From assembly GCA_964462685.1 (NCBI GenBank), contig CAYWYR010000005.1:62001-126000 (forward strand): a DNA stretch of 64,000 bases, given 5' to 3'. Made by a program: the position numbers and the translations under genes. Under the pieces are notes generated by a model. That model ran no database searches, was not told the origin of the DNA, and saw only the letters and a program-made list of their open reading frames with translations. Positions 19,182 through 27,983 of the stretch are shown here, piece by piece. Within the stretch, counting starts at the first letter, position 1. Every line of letters starts with the position of its first letter. This stretch comes from CAYWYR01 sp964462685. GTDB lineage: Bacteria; Bacteroidota; Ignavibacteria; Kapaibacteriales; UBA2268.

Positions 19182-19700
19182 ATGAGAAAACAGGCCTTAG
19201 CCGTTCTTTCCTCATTAACAATCTTTTCAATGACATTTGCAGGGTGCGGATCTTTAGTTACAGGTTCGAGACACGAAGTGTCTGTTACGTCTGAGCCTAG
19301 CACTGCAAATGCTATCATTTACAAAGCTGGAACGAAAGACATAGCATATCAAGGTACTACACCTTTCGATGTCGAACTGAACAAGAAAGCTGGCTTTATG
19401 CAGGGGCAGGATTATCTGCTTGAGGTAACAAAACAAGGTTACGCACCCGCTAAGATCAATATAACCGCAGGTGTAAACGGATGGTATATAGCGGGAAATA
19501 TTTTGTTTGGTGGCATTATTGGGTGGTTGATAGTCGACCCAGCAACAGGTGGTATGTGGAGTCTTTCTCCTGATGACCTCAATGCTAACCTAAGCAAAGA
19601 TACTGCATATACTTATGAAGAAGGCAAGATCAACATCGTACTTAAGGAAGACCTTACTGAAGAAGAGTTCGAAAAACTAAATCCAACCCCAGTTAACTAA
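19182..19700 (+). CDS. PEGA-like lipoprotein
   Basis: The 172-residue protein has a lipobox at FAGC (Cys near 22) following the signal SSLTIFSMT. The central part (VTSEPSTANAIIY, YQGTTPFDVELNKKAG, LLEVTKQGYAP) resembles a PEGA domain. After it comes a short hydrophobic segment, GNILFGGIIGWLIVDPATGGMW. This layout is shared by small outer-membrane lipoproteins of unknown role in many Gram-negative bacteria. ATG 19182 is preceded by AAGGAG at suitable spacing. Confidence 0.78.
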   Translation: MRKQALAVLSSLTIFSMTFAGCGSLVTGSRHEVSVTSEPSTANAIIYKAGTKDIAYQGTTPFDVELNKKAGFMQGQDYLLEVTKQGYAPAKINITAGVNGWYIAGNILFGGIIGWLIVDPATGGMWSLSPDDLNANLSKDTAYTYEEGKINIVLKEDLTEEEFEKLNPTPVN

Positions 19701-19718
19701 TAGTTTTTTTAGTTTATG

Positions 19719-19749
19719 ATAAGGCTGGACATTATAATTCCAGCCTTAT
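19719..19749. terminator. Hairpin between convergent genes
   Basis: Perfect 11-bp arms ATAAGGCTGGA and TCCAGCCTTAT around a 9-nt loop, between the lipoprotein gene and the converging beta-barrel gene. The T-run is weak on both strands. Confidence 0.65.
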
Positions 19750-19755
19750 TATCTA

Positions 19756-20415
19756 TTATACTTTTATTATCAAACCTGCCCTTAGCATCAGTAACCTGAG
19801 GTCCTGAGAACCTTCATTTATAAAAAGGTTGTTTATACCGAACCTACCATCAATCTTTACAGTGCTATTTATTTCATATTCAATCCCGGCATTTACCGAG
19901 AGCCCGAATAAATGCTGAAGAGCAATGTTTTGATCATCTATAAATTCTACATCGGCCGCTTCGCCGTCTCTTACCGCAGTGTAGGTACTAAATATCATGT
20001 TGTTATTTGAGATACCTAATTCAATAAAATACATGCCATCGATCAAAAGTCTGTAGTCTAAGCTTTGGTATATATAAAAGTAGTTTTGGTCATCGTAATT
20101 ATCTGTGCCTAATATAAGATTACCGTTCCCACCCTGGCCGTCAAAGGATGGATAATTAAGTCGTAACCCAGTAGTAAAAGTGCCTATAGTTGCTGTTATG
20201 ACATGATTGAGGAAGAGACTGTCCCGCCTACCATAACTGAGTCCTATATGGCTGCTTGCACCAAATATACCATCGACATTTGGGTCGTCGATGTCTGATA
20301 GTATACTATGGGAGACCCCCGCCCCAGCAATTATCGCAAAAGGTGATTCATTGCTCTCCTGTGCTACCAATAAACTATTTACCGTTAGGAAAAACGAAAT
20401 AATAAACATTTTCAT
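19756..20415 (-). CDS. Secreted beta-barrel protein, unknown
   Basis: The 219-residue protein has a signal peptide (MKMFIISFFLTVNSLLVAQ). The mature part consists of alternating strands with glycine and aromatic residues (GIFGASSHIGLSYGRRDSLF, IGTFTTGLRLNYP, YIYQSLDYRLLIDGMYFIE) and ends in LLMLRAGLIIKV, typical of a C-terminal barrel strand. It lies downstream of another protein of the same type (20516-21214). No family is recognised. Confidence 0.6.
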   Translation of the reverse strand: MKMFIISFFLTVNSLLVAQESNESPFAIIAGAGVSHSILSDIDDPNVDGIFGASSHIGLSYGRRDSLFLNHVITATIGTFTTGLRLNYPSFDGQGGNGNLILGTDNYDDQNYFYIYQSLDYRLLIDGMYFIELGISNNNMIFSTYTAVRDGEAADVEFIDDQNIALQHLFGLSVNAGIEYEINSTVKIDGRFGINNLFINEGSQDLRLLMLRAGLIIKV

Positions 20416-20515
20416 CGAATTGATTTCCTTTACTGTTGCATAATGTTTATCTCATATAATTGCCGAGCGCTTTATTTAGATAATAAGCTTTTTGGAAATT
20501 ATTCGAGATAAAAAT

Positions 20516-21214
20516 TTACCTTAATTGAACTGAAATACCTGTTCTCAAATTCGGAATCAATAAGCCATTTTCTATGCTGAAGCCGAATAAAGTCTTTTCA
20601 TCATCATTTATAGAAATCGACCATAATTCAAAACCAGCTTTCAAATAAAATGAAAAGTAATTTCCAATCCTAGTTTCATAACCTACGTTGCCTTCAAAAG
20701 AGAACAGATTATCAAAATCACTACTGTAATCTATTTCAACTTCCCCAATGATTGCGTTTCTGTGATCAGAATCTAACCTATTTATCAGTTTATTATATCT
20801 GATATGAGCTTCCAAAAATAGGGAACCTGAATTATAAGTTCTACGGCCTATCGACAAACTGATATATTCGAGATCTTGTGTGATATTATAACTATCAAAC
20901 AGACCCGGGGTTTGCTCAGTTACATCATTCGGTCTGAAGATAAAACTCGTTTTATGATAGTCGAGATTGATTATTATCAGATAACTGTCGCTGCTGTTTG
21001 TCTCTATATAGGGAGCTATCCTTCCGAAATCAAAACTTATCCCATATCTATGGCCGAGATAATTATCAGTATCAAGTCCTTCAAAACCCATAGGTATGTT
21101 AAAGCCGATTCCACTACTGGTAGTAATCCTATAATTATATGGTTTAGGATCTTGTGTTAATGCAACTTGGCAAGCCAAAAAGCATAAAAGAATCAATTGA
21201 TAGAATCTAAACAT
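20516..21214 (-). CDS. Secreted beta-barrel protein, unknown
   Basis: The 232-residue protein has an N-terminal export signal (FYQLILLCFLACQVALTQ). FLAC could also serve as a weak lipobox, so lipidation is possible. Strand patterns include RITTSSGIGFNIPMGF, ISLSIGRRTYNS and FEGNVGYETRIGNYFSFYLKAGFEL, and the protein ends with LRTGISVQLR. It starts 6 bp after dut ends, so it is probably the last gene of rsmI-dut-barrel, with 19756-20415 possibly following. No function recognised. Confidence 0.6.
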   Translation of the reverse strand: MFRFYQLILLCFLACQVALTQDPKPYNYRITTSSGIGFNIPMGFEGLDTDNYLGHRYGISFDFGRIAPYIETNSSDSYLIIINLDYHKTSFIFRPNDVTEQTPGLFDSYNITQDLEYISLSIGRRTYNSGSLFLEAHIRYNKLINRLDSDHRNAIIGEVEIDYSSDFDNLFSFEGNVGYETRIGNYFSFYLKAGFELWSISINDDEKTLFGFSIENGLLIPNLRTGISVQLR

Positions 21215-21220
21215 CCTTTC

Positions 21221-21667
21221 TTACTTTATACCGCTCGATCCGAACCCACCTTCTCCTCTATCGGTGTCTTCAAGATCGTCACAGACTTCCCAGGTCGCAG
21301 TTTCGTATTTTGTGATTACCATCTGGGCTATTCTATCTCCATGCTCAACAGTATATCTCTGGTTTGAAAAATTAGCTAGGATGACCTTTATCTCGCCTCG
21401 ATAATCAGAATCGATTGTACCTGGTGCGTTGAGTGCAAACACACCTGATTTGGCCGCAAGCCCAGAACGGCTACGTATCTGTGCTTCATATCCCGAAGGT
21501 ACTGCTATGGCGATATTTGTAGGCACAGTCATTATCCCACCTGGCCTGATATGTATTGGATCTGTATTTGATGCACGCAGATCCATACCGGCCGCCCCAG
21601 TAGATTGATACATAGGTAATTCTATACTATCCAGTTCCGGGTTGATCTTCTTTAATTTGATAGTCAT
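21221..21667 (-). CDS. dut: dUTP diphosphatase (dUTPase)
   Basis: dUTPase hydrolyses dUTP to dUMP and pyrophosphate and keeps uracil out of DNA. All five motifs of the trimeric family are visible: AAGMDLRAS, RSRSGLAAKSG, NAPGTIDSDYRGEI (catalytic Asp region), GDRIAQMVI and the C-terminal RGEGGFGSSG arm. Length (148 aa) is standard. Its ATG overlaps the rsmI stop by one base (TAATG), so the two are translationally coupled. Confidence 0.97.
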   Translation of the reverse strand: MTIKLKKINPELDSIELPMYQSTGAAGMDLRASNTDPIHIRPGGIMTVPTNIAIAVPSGYEAQIRSRSGLAAKSGVFALNAPGTIDSDYRGEIKVILANFSNQRYTVEHGDRIAQMVITKYETATWEVCDDLEDTDRGEGGFGSSGIK

Positions 21668-22821
21668 TATCTGCCTCTTGAATTACTATTGCCACCACGG
21701 CCTAATCCTTTTCTTCCGCCTCGGTCGTCACCTCTTCCACCACGGCCTCTGCTACGGTCGTCTCTGCCACGATCATCTCTTCCTCCGCGCCCGCCACGGC
21801 TATCCCTGCCGGAGCCGCCCGATCCTCTTCTGTCGTTATCCCTGGCCGGCCGGCCTTGTCTGCCACCAAGATTGAGACTGATTTTCTTCTTGCCGTCTTC
21901 TTCGCTTGTGTTGACTCCGCCTTCCAGATGTCTATATTGGTCAGCTAAGTTGCCGCTGCGTTGTTTGTATGCGCGCTCGATTCTTTCGCCAACACCTGAA
22001 TCCGGTTTGCCCCCTGTATCACCTTGAAAGACAATTACAAATTCGCCTTTAGCCTTACTTTCTTTGAACTTATCCCATAACTCGCTGAATGTGCCATAAT
22101 AATGGGTTTCAAAGTGGAGAGTGATATTCATACCTATATATGCCTTGCGGTCAGGCATTATCTTTGCGAAAGCATCCAAAACCGGGCGCAACCTGTAAGG
22201 AGTTTCCAGCATAGCCACTGTATGCTTTTCCTTAGCAAGCTCTGCGATCTTTCTCTCTCTATCGGATCTGTCCCTCGGCAGAAAGCCAGCGAACAGAAAT
22301 CTATCAAGCGAGAAACCTGATCGGACAAGTGCCGGGATAATCGAGGTAACGCCAGGCACTACCTCGATATCGATATTATTTAGAAGAGCCAGACGCATAA
22401 GCTCATTGCCTGGGTCGGCAAGTAGCGGCGTTCCACCGTCGGATATGAGCCCAATTTTCTTGCCAGCCTGAAGAAGTGAAAGAATTTCTGGAGCTTTTTC
22501 GATTTCGTTTTGCTCATTCAGAAGATCAATATTCTTTTTCAGCCCGAGCCTATGGAGAAGACCCGCCCCTTCCTTACGCTCTTCACAAACAACTAAGTCA
22601 CAGATTCCCAGCACTTTAACCGCTCGCCGTGTAATATCATCAGGATTACCTATAGGCGTTGATACAACGAAAAGTTTACCGCCTTCGGCTCTCAAACTTG
22701 GTTCGGGCTGCTCGTCAAACTGCTCTATATGCTTAGAGGCGTTATCCGATGCTGTATCATTTGCTTCGTTTATTGGTTGATCGCTTTCGCTTTCTTGTAT
22801 GTCGTTATTCTCTATCTCCAT
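21667..22821 (-). CDS. rsmI: 16S rRNA 2'-O-methyltransferase RsmI with RGG tail
   Basis: RsmI methylates the ribose of C1402 in 16S rRNA. The tetrapyrrole-methylase fold is clear: LFVVSTPIGNPDDIT (about 50), LISDGGTPLLADPG (about 130), VVPGVTSIIPAL and LETPYRLRPVL. The core ends near residue 280. The last 70 residues are an arginine/glycine-rich low-complexity tail with repeats of the types GGRGGRDD, RGRDDRSRG and GRGGRGDD. Such RGG tails bind RNA; one on RsmI is unusual. An acidic N-terminal extension of about 45 residues is also present. Confidence 0.92.
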   Translation of the reverse strand: MEIENNDIQESESDQPINEANDTASDNASKHIEQFDEQPEPSLRAEGGKLFVVSTPIGNPDDITRRAVKVLGICDLVVCEERKEGAGLLHRLGLKKNIDLLNEQNEIEKAPEILSLLQAGKKIGLISDGGTPLLADPGNELMRLALLNNIDIEVVPGVTSIIPALVRSGFSLDRFLFAGFLPRDRSDRERKIAELAKEKHTVAMLETPYRLRPVLDAFAKIMPDRKAYIGMNITLHFETHYYGTFSELWDKFKESKAKGEFVIVFQGDTGGKPDSGVGERIERAYKQRSGNLADQYRHLEGGVNTSEEDGKKKISLNLGGRQGRPARDNDRRGSGGSGRDSRGGRGGRDDRGRDDRSRGRGGRGDDRGGRKGLGRGGNSNSRGR

Positions 22822-22894
22822 TCTCGCCGGGTATCCTCAATAATATGTTTGGCAAAAATAAGGAATAGAAAGTAAAGGCATCGGAAATGATTGC

Positions 22895-22900
22895 TATAAT
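22895..22900 (+). promoter_or_regulatory. Possible -10 element of Fic gene
   Basis: TATAAT lies immediately upstream of the inverted-repeat array, 140 bp before the Fic start codon. No matching -35 is evident, so this is tentative. Confidence 0.35.
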
Positions 22901-22902
22901 AC

Positions 22903-23005
22903 ATTGTCAGAAGTGACAATAAGAATATCTATATCGTCAGTTAAGGCGATATATGACGATAAGAAAAACCATATCGTCAGTTAAGTCGATATATGACGAT
23001 AAGAA
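22903..23005 (+). promoter_or_regulatory. Three phased inverted repeats upstream of Fic gene
   Basis: Three units with an exact 40-bp period end in TGACAATAAGAA (22914), TGACGATAAGAA (22954) and TGACGATAAGAA (22994). Each unit holds an inverted repeat. The first is ATTGTCA-gaag-TGACAAT (22903-22920). The other two are TATCGTCA-N14-TGACGATA (22932-22961 and 22972-23001). Units two and three are identical over 35 bp except one base (G/T at 22946/22986). They lie between a possible -10 and the Fic ribosome binding site, as expected for an autoregulatory operator array. Confidence 0.8.
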
Positions 23006-23039
23006 TTATTATATTATCACTTATACACACGGAGATATT

Positions 23040-24170
23040 ATGAAAATATCAGATTATACATCAGGTAGATATACAGATCAGTATCAATATAAGTCTTTTT
23101 CACCCTCACTGATTAATCTAAACTGGAGTATTGATGACAATTATCTAATAAGCAGAATAGCTGAGGCAAGCAGGTTGTTAGGTGAATTAAATGCGTTTTC
23201 GTCAATAATCCCTGATATGGATTTCTTCATCAGTATGCATATTGCAAAAGAAGCGACTGAGTCAAACCGTATTGAGGGAACAAAAACAACCATGGAAGAA
23301 GTATTCGCTGATGAGGATGATATCGAGATAGAGAAGCGGGATGATAGAGCGGAAGTTAGAAACTATATAGAGGCCATAAATTATGCAATCAGTGAACTTA
23401 AGAAACTACCTCTATCCAATAGATTGATAAAAAACACACACCAAATACTACTCAAAGGCGTTCGGGGGGAAACTAAAACCCCGGGCGAGTTCAGAAAAAC
23501 TCAAAACTGGATAGGGCCTACATTAAAAAATGCATTTTTTGTACCTCCGCATCATTCCGAGTTGCCCGATCTGATGTCTGATTTTGAACTATTTATGAAT
23601 AATGAAGAATATATACATCCTGAGCTTTTCAGGATAGCATTACTTCACTATCAGTTTGAGACTATTCATCCATTTCTAGACGGTAACGGGAGAATAGGTA
23701 GGCTGTTGATTACATTGTATTTGGTAAGTAACAATGTACTTAACGCACCATCATTATATCTATCAGATTTTTTGGAGAAAAATAAAGGGCACTATTTTAA
23801 TTCCTTAACTATTACAAGGCAAACAGGTAATCTGAACCAATGGCTAGACTTCTTTATGAGTGGCGTTATCGAAACATCTAAGAATTCAATCAATGTATTC
23901 AAAAAAATATTGATCTACAAAGATGAGATCGAAAACATAAAATTGCCGACTTTGAACAGACGGTTCGAAAGCGGCAAAAAGCTTATGAACCTGCTATTCA
24001 GGAAACCGATATTAGAAATAGCCGATATACCTCAAGAAATAGATATTTCCTTATCAACTGCCAATCGGCTGGTCAAAGATTTTGTCGATCTGGATATATT
24101 GAGGGAATATACTGGCTATTCCAGAAACAGGAAATATATCATCTGGGAATACTTGGATATTTATAAATAA
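23040..24170 (+). CDS. Fic family AMPylase with N-terminal inhibitory motif and wHTH
   Basis: Fic enzymes transfer AMP or related groups to protein hydroxyls. ATG 23040, preceded by GGAG (23031-23034), is chosen over ATG 22953, which lies inside the repeat array. This gives 376 residues. The complete active motif HPFLDGNGRIGR begins near residue 210. The inhibitory motif [S/T]xxxE[G/N] is SNRIEG at about 75-80, placing it in the N-terminally autoinhibited class II. The C-terminal 80 residues form a winged-helix-like module (IADIPQEIDISLSTANRLVKDFVDLDIL). That module could bind the upstream repeats. The gene is monocistronic, with no separate antitoxin. Confidence 0.88.
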   Translation: MKISDYTSGRYTDQYQYKSFSPSLINLNWSIDDNYLISRIAEASRLLGELNAFSSIIPDMDFFISMHIAKEATESNRIEGTKTTMEEVFADEDDIEIEKRDDRAEVRNYIEAINYAISELKKLPLSNRLIKNTHQILLKGVRGETKTPGEFRKTQNWIGPTLKNAFFVPPHHSELPDLMSDFELFMNNEEYIHPELFRIALLHYQFETIHPFLDGNGRIGRLLITLYLVSNNVLNAPSLYLSDFLEKNKGHYFNSLTITRQTGNLNQWLDFFMSGVIETSKNSINVFKKILIYKDEIENIKLPTLNRRFESGKKLMNLLFRKPILEIADIPQEIDISLSTANRLVKDFVDLDILREYTGYSRNRKYIIWEYLDIYK

Positions 24171-24186
24171 AATATAAGTTTCCTCT

Positions 24187-25341
24187 TTACCCGAGCCCCT
24201 TTATAAGGTCTCTGGCGATTACGATATGCTGTATCTCGCTGGTACCTTCATAGATTTCTGTGATCTTGGCGTCGCGCATCATTCGCTCTACCTCATATTC
24301 CTGCACATAGCCATAGCCGCCGTGTATCTGTACGGCTTCTTTTGTTACCTCATTGGCAACGGTGGAAGCCATCAGTTTCGCCTCGGAGCTTTCCCTGTTG
24401 CAGTCCATGTCGTTCTGTTTTAGCCATGCCGCCTTATGCACTAAAGCGCGAGCCGCACTTATCTTCATGGACATTTGTGCTAGCTTCTGCTGTATCATCT
24501 GATGATCACAAATTGGAATGCCCATTGTCTTACGTTCGGTTGAATACTGAAGCGCTTTTTGGAACGCACCTTCTGCTATACCTACCGCTTGGGCGGCTAT
24601 ACCGATTCTGCCACCGGTAAGCCCGCGCATAGCGATATAGAAGCCTTCTCCTACTGCTCCAACTACGTGGTCGGCAGGTACTTTTACATTATCGAGAGTT
24701 AGGGAATAAGTATGGCTGGATTTCAGACCCATCTTTACTTCTTTAGCACCGAAGCCTATCCCCTCCATAGAGCTGTCGAGAATAAAACAGCAGATACCTT
24801 TATGCTTTAGCTCAGGATCGGACTGAGCGAACACTACGAAAACATCAGCCTGCTTAGCCGTGGATATCCAGTTCTTCAAGCCGTTCACGGTCCAGGAACC
24901 GTCATCATTCTTGGTAGCAGTGGTAGATTGCTGGCGTGCATCGCTTCCTGCTTCTGGTTCTGATAGGCAGTATGCTCCAAGCCATTCACCACTAGTAAGC
25001 TTCGGAAGATACTTTTTCTTCTGTTCCTCGGTACCGTGAGATTCGATTATCCAATTGATTAGAGAGTTCTGAACCGATGTGATTGTTGTAACGGAAGCAT
25101 CTACTTTAGCGAACTCTTCAAGAGCCAATACATAGCTAAGTGTATCCAGACCGGTTCCGCCGTATCCAGGATCGACCATCATACCCATAAAGCCAAGCTC
25201 GCCCATTTTCTGCAGAATCTCAGTAGGGAACTCGGCTTCCTCATCACGCTTGATAGCGGTAGGAGCAATCTCGTTGTGAGCGAACTCGCGGGCTAGTTTC
25301 TGAATCTCTAATTGGGTGTCGTCAAACTGGAGTGAATACAT
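24187..25341 (-). CDS. Acyl-CoA dehydrogenase
   Basis: A FAD-dependent acyl-CoA dehydrogenase that introduces the first double bond in beta-oxidation or branched-chain catabolism. The start MYSLQFDD at 25341 is preferred over a TTG at 25371 because GAAGG lies at proper distance before it. Family motifs are GAYCLSEPEAGSDA, WISTAKQADVFVVFAQ, QIHGGYGYVQEYEVERMMRDAKI and the catalytic glutamate in YEGTSEIQ. Length is 384 residues, as usual. Short-chain or butyryl-CoA preference is likely from the motif set but not certain. It is monocistronic. Confidence 0.93.
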   Translation of the reverse strand: MYSLQFDDTQLEIQKLAREFAHNEIAPTAIKRDEEAEFPTEILQKMGELGFMGMMVDPGYGGTGLDTLSYVLALEEFAKVDASVTTITSVQNSLINWIIESHGTEEQKKKYLPKLTSGEWLGAYCLSEPEAGSDARQQSTTATKNDDGSWTVNGLKNWISTAKQADVFVVFAQSDPELKHKGICCFILDSSMEGIGFGAKEVKMGLKSSHTYSLTLDNVKVPADHVVGAVGEGFYIAMRGLTGGRIGIAAQAVGIAEGAFQKALQYSTERKTMGIPICDHQMIQQKLAQMSMKISAARALVHKAAWLKQNDMDCNRESSEAKLMASTVANEVTKEAVQIHGGYGYVQEYEVERMMRDAKITEIYEGTSEIQHIVIARDLIKGLG

Positions 25342-25577
25342 TCTAGTGCCTTCTTTCTTTATATGATCCAAGTATCAGCTTACAAAATAAGCTATTCAAT
25401 TCAGACGTAGAAAGTAAGCCGGGGTTGTTGCAGGATTATTATAATATGCTATCTTAGTAAGAAGGAAGTAATATGTACTTTTATAATAATTCAGTGATCA
25501 GTATCGGTTTATAGAAATAAGAGTTGTGGTTATTTCTCCGGGGCAGCAGCCCATACACTCATAAAAAAACTATCTGA

Positions 25578-25838
25578 CTACCTTCTATGTATTCTCGGCT
25601 GGCGAGAGCATCTAAATCTTTCGATATCATCGCTCCGGAGAGCTGCGTGCTTGGTTGATCTACCTTGCGTTCTTTTTCGCCACATCTTGAAGCTACAGGC
25701 TTTCATTTCCTTTCGCATCAGCTTGATCACGTCTTTATTTTTTAAGCCGAACTGCTTTTCGATAGCGCCAAAAGGCGTGCGGTCTTCCCAGGCCATTTCT
25801 ACGATTCGGTCGATATCTGAAACTGATAGCTTATCCAT
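25578..25838 (-). CDS. DUF2805 (TIGR03643) family protein
   Basis: The 86-residue basic protein begins MDKLSVSDIDRIVEMAWEDR and continues with TPFGAIEKQFGLKNKDVIKLMRKEM and MWRKRTQGRSTKH. This is the conserved pattern of the DUF2805/TIGR03643 family found across Bacteroidota and some Proteobacteria. The first half looks like a helix-turn-helix, so nucleic-acid binding is plausible. The function is not known. Confidence 0.85.
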   Translation of the reverse strand: MDKLSVSDIDRIVEMAWEDRTPFGAIEKQFGLKNKDVIKLMRKEMKACSFKMWRKRTQGRSTKHAALRSDDIERFRCSRQPRIHRR

Positions 25839-25882
25839 TGTTATATGTCGATTGAAATAATTCAGTAATGTATCGGAACAGT

Positions 25883-25913
25883 AAAAAAAAGCCTGCCCTT
25901 GTAAAAGGCAGGC
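25883..25913 (-). terminator. Intrinsic terminator of DUF4397 gene
   Basis: On the minus strand, GCCTGCC/GGCAGGC arms (25891-25897 and 25907-25913) are followed by a run of eight T (A at 25883-25890). It lies 28 bp past the stop of the gene at 25941. Confidence 0.92.
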
Positions 25914-25940
25914 TGATTGTTTGCGGGTATCACGGAATTA

Positions 25941-27713
25941 TTATTCGACTATCAGTTTTTCTAGTGATACTGTTTGTGTATCATTCATTATTATAATATA
26001 ATAACTTCCGGTATTCAGATTCAGATTATCGAAAGAGAAGCTGTTTGTTTTACCGCCTGTGTTTATCTCACTAATAATTTTGCCAGTATTATCAATAACT
26101 CTGATTATATCAAAGCTATCTTCACTGTTTATAGTAAAATACCCCTGGGCTGGGTTCGGATATATTTCTGTAGCAGGGTTATCTGAGTATATTGATGAAG
26201 TACTGCCAAGCCTTAATACGTCTCCGTTTTCCCTAACAACGAAAAGTCCGAAATCTCTCCCCGAAGGCATACCTGGCTCATCTTCAGACATTAAAAATCC
26301 GGACGCGAATATGAATAGGGATTCACCGCTAAATGCAGAAAGAAAAGCTTCATACACTCCGGCTACAACACTAATATCACCCGCAGCAGTTACTGTGAGA
26401 TTCAAATCATCATCAGGAATCTCAACCCAACCGCTTGCTGTTCCGTAAATAAGATTCGGAATCAATGGTGATGTACTAATATCTGTATATATATCCACTT
26501 CAGGAGCATCGGTGGAACCATGGAAAGCATTGATGGCAACCACATCATCAGAGGAAGCTGTACTTCTTCCTTCTAAAGCTACTAAATCTAAATCGATAAC
26601 TCGATCGGCAGCGCCTGAATTAAAACCATCGCCAGCTACTCCATTTGCTAAGACTATATACTCCATATCTGTCTCCAGTGCTGGAAATGTAAACTGCTCT
26701 ATGATATCCTCTCCTGAATTTGTTGAATTAGGACCGTTGATACTTATCGAAAGAGGTATATTGGCACTCGAAGCCAAAACGTCTAAATATGGTGTAGCTT
26801 CTCTGAACATTAAGTCATCGAGCATTGGCGGCTTAACACCGTTGACATAAATATCAACCGTTTCCGCAGCGGGATCTGGTGAATTATGTATTACCTTTAC
26901 TTTAGCTATATCAGCTTCAGGCAGTAGAAGTGGGTTGCCGCCGTTCCCCAAGGGAGTAACTACGTTTAGCTCAAAAGAAGCTTCATCATTAACGGTAGTT
27001 GGTTGCTCATCAGTATTCAGAAAACCCGATGCGAGTACAACAGAGGCAAATCCTGCAGCCGTTGAAACGGGTGCTAAATACTCACCGACCACTATCTCAG
27101 GCTCTCCAGATACTGTAACTTTTATAGCGTAGGTAGAGCCAGGCAGTGCTATGTATTCAGTAGCTTCGCCGTAAATAAGATTGCCTATCTGAGGGTTGTT
27201 TGTGTATGTTTCCCCTGCGTTCAGATTCTTGATATATATATCAACCGGCGGCGCGTCGGTAACACCGTGAAACACTTTAAGCTCCACTTCAGATGGATTA
27301 TCGGACTGCTGTTTACCAGCTGAAGGGAACAATGCCAATTCTATATCGCGTTCTGGATTAGGATTTACAAACCCACTTGCATCCGCTACGCCATTAGCTA
27401 TAACGACATAATTTCCAGGTTCAAGCATTCCAAGTTCAAAAGTTTTGATTACGCCGTCATTAACATCAATTGACGTAGAAGCGTTTATCGAAACGTTTAT
27501 ATCGGTATTGGTAGGTAGAGGCAAATATGAAGTAGCTGTACGGAATGCTACATCATCAAGCCCTGTCTTGTCACCGTTTACATAGATATCAACTATAGCG
27601 GCTGCTGGATCAGCGCTATTATGTATAATCTGAACATTTGCCTGCCCGTTAGCGCCCTGTGAAAAGAATAACAGGGATAACAAAAGCCCTAATGTTTGTA
27701 TGATTTTCTTCAT
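25941..27713 (-). CDS. T9SS-exported DUF4397 repeat protein
   Basis: The 590-residue protein has a signal peptide (LGLLLSLLFFSQGANGQ). Four DUF4397-like beta domains follow, starting VQIIHNSADPAAAIVDIYVNG (about 28), LKVFHGVTDAPPVDIYI (146), VKVIHNSPDPAAETVDIYVNG (275) and INAFHGSTDAPEVDIYT (396). They alternate in an A-B-A-B fashion, suggesting duplication of a two-domain unit. The last 75 residues are a T9SS type A sorting domain (EIYPNPAQGYFTI, LNTGSYYIIIM). It is predicted to be secreted or surface attached; ligand unknown. Confidence 0.85.
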   Translation of the reverse strand: MKKIIQTLGLLLSLLFFSQGANGQANVQIIHNSADPAAAIVDIYVNGDKTGLDDVAFRTATSYLPLPTNTDINVSINASTSIDVNDGVIKTFELGMLEPGNYVVIANGVADASGFVNPNPERDIELALFPSAGKQQSDNPSEVELKVFHGVTDAPPVDIYIKNLNAGETYTNNPQIGNLIYGEATEYIALPGSTYAIKVTVSGEPEIVVGEYLAPVSTAAGFASVVLASGFLNTDEQPTTVNDEASFELNVVTPLGNGGNPLLLPEADIAKVKVIHNSPDPAAETVDIYVNGVKPPMLDDLMFREATPYLDVLASSANIPLSISINGPNSTNSGEDIIEQFTFPALETDMEYIVLANGVAGDGFNSGAADRVIDLDLVALEGRSTASSDDVVAINAFHGSTDAPEVDIYTDISTSPLIPNLIYGTASGWVEIPDDDLNLTVTAAGDISVVAGVYEAFLSAFSGESLFIFASGFLMSEDEPGMPSGRDFGLFVVRENGDVLRLGSTSSIYSDNPATEIYPNPAQGYFTINSEDSFDIIRVIDNTGKIISEINTGGKTNSFSFDNLNLNTGSYYIIIMNDTQTVSLEKLIVE

Positions 27714-27983
27714 TGTACTTACCTTTGGTTTAATATTGATTACTATTAGAATTACTTTGATTGGTATTTGATATCGACAATGCTATCAACAGTCATAACT
27801 GCAGCTTTGTATTCACTCTATAAGTACCGGATGTTAAATAAAAGTCTCTATATTTTCTATGAACACATATAAGTAAATTTTATCAATTTATTTACAATAA
27901 AAATATTGAATGCTAAAGATATAATATTAACCAATCTCAAGTATCTTACTTTTAAAATTACTACATCATAGAAAAGCAAATAA

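Noticed and set aside
21689..22320. Long plus-strand open frames opposite rsmI
   Set aside because: They are proline-rich mirror images of the RGG-coding repeat on the other strand and lack any homology pattern.
22903..23005. CRISPR-like array from the 40-bp repeats
   Set aside because: Only three units, nearly no unique spacers, each unit palindromic, and located at a promoter with no cas genes.
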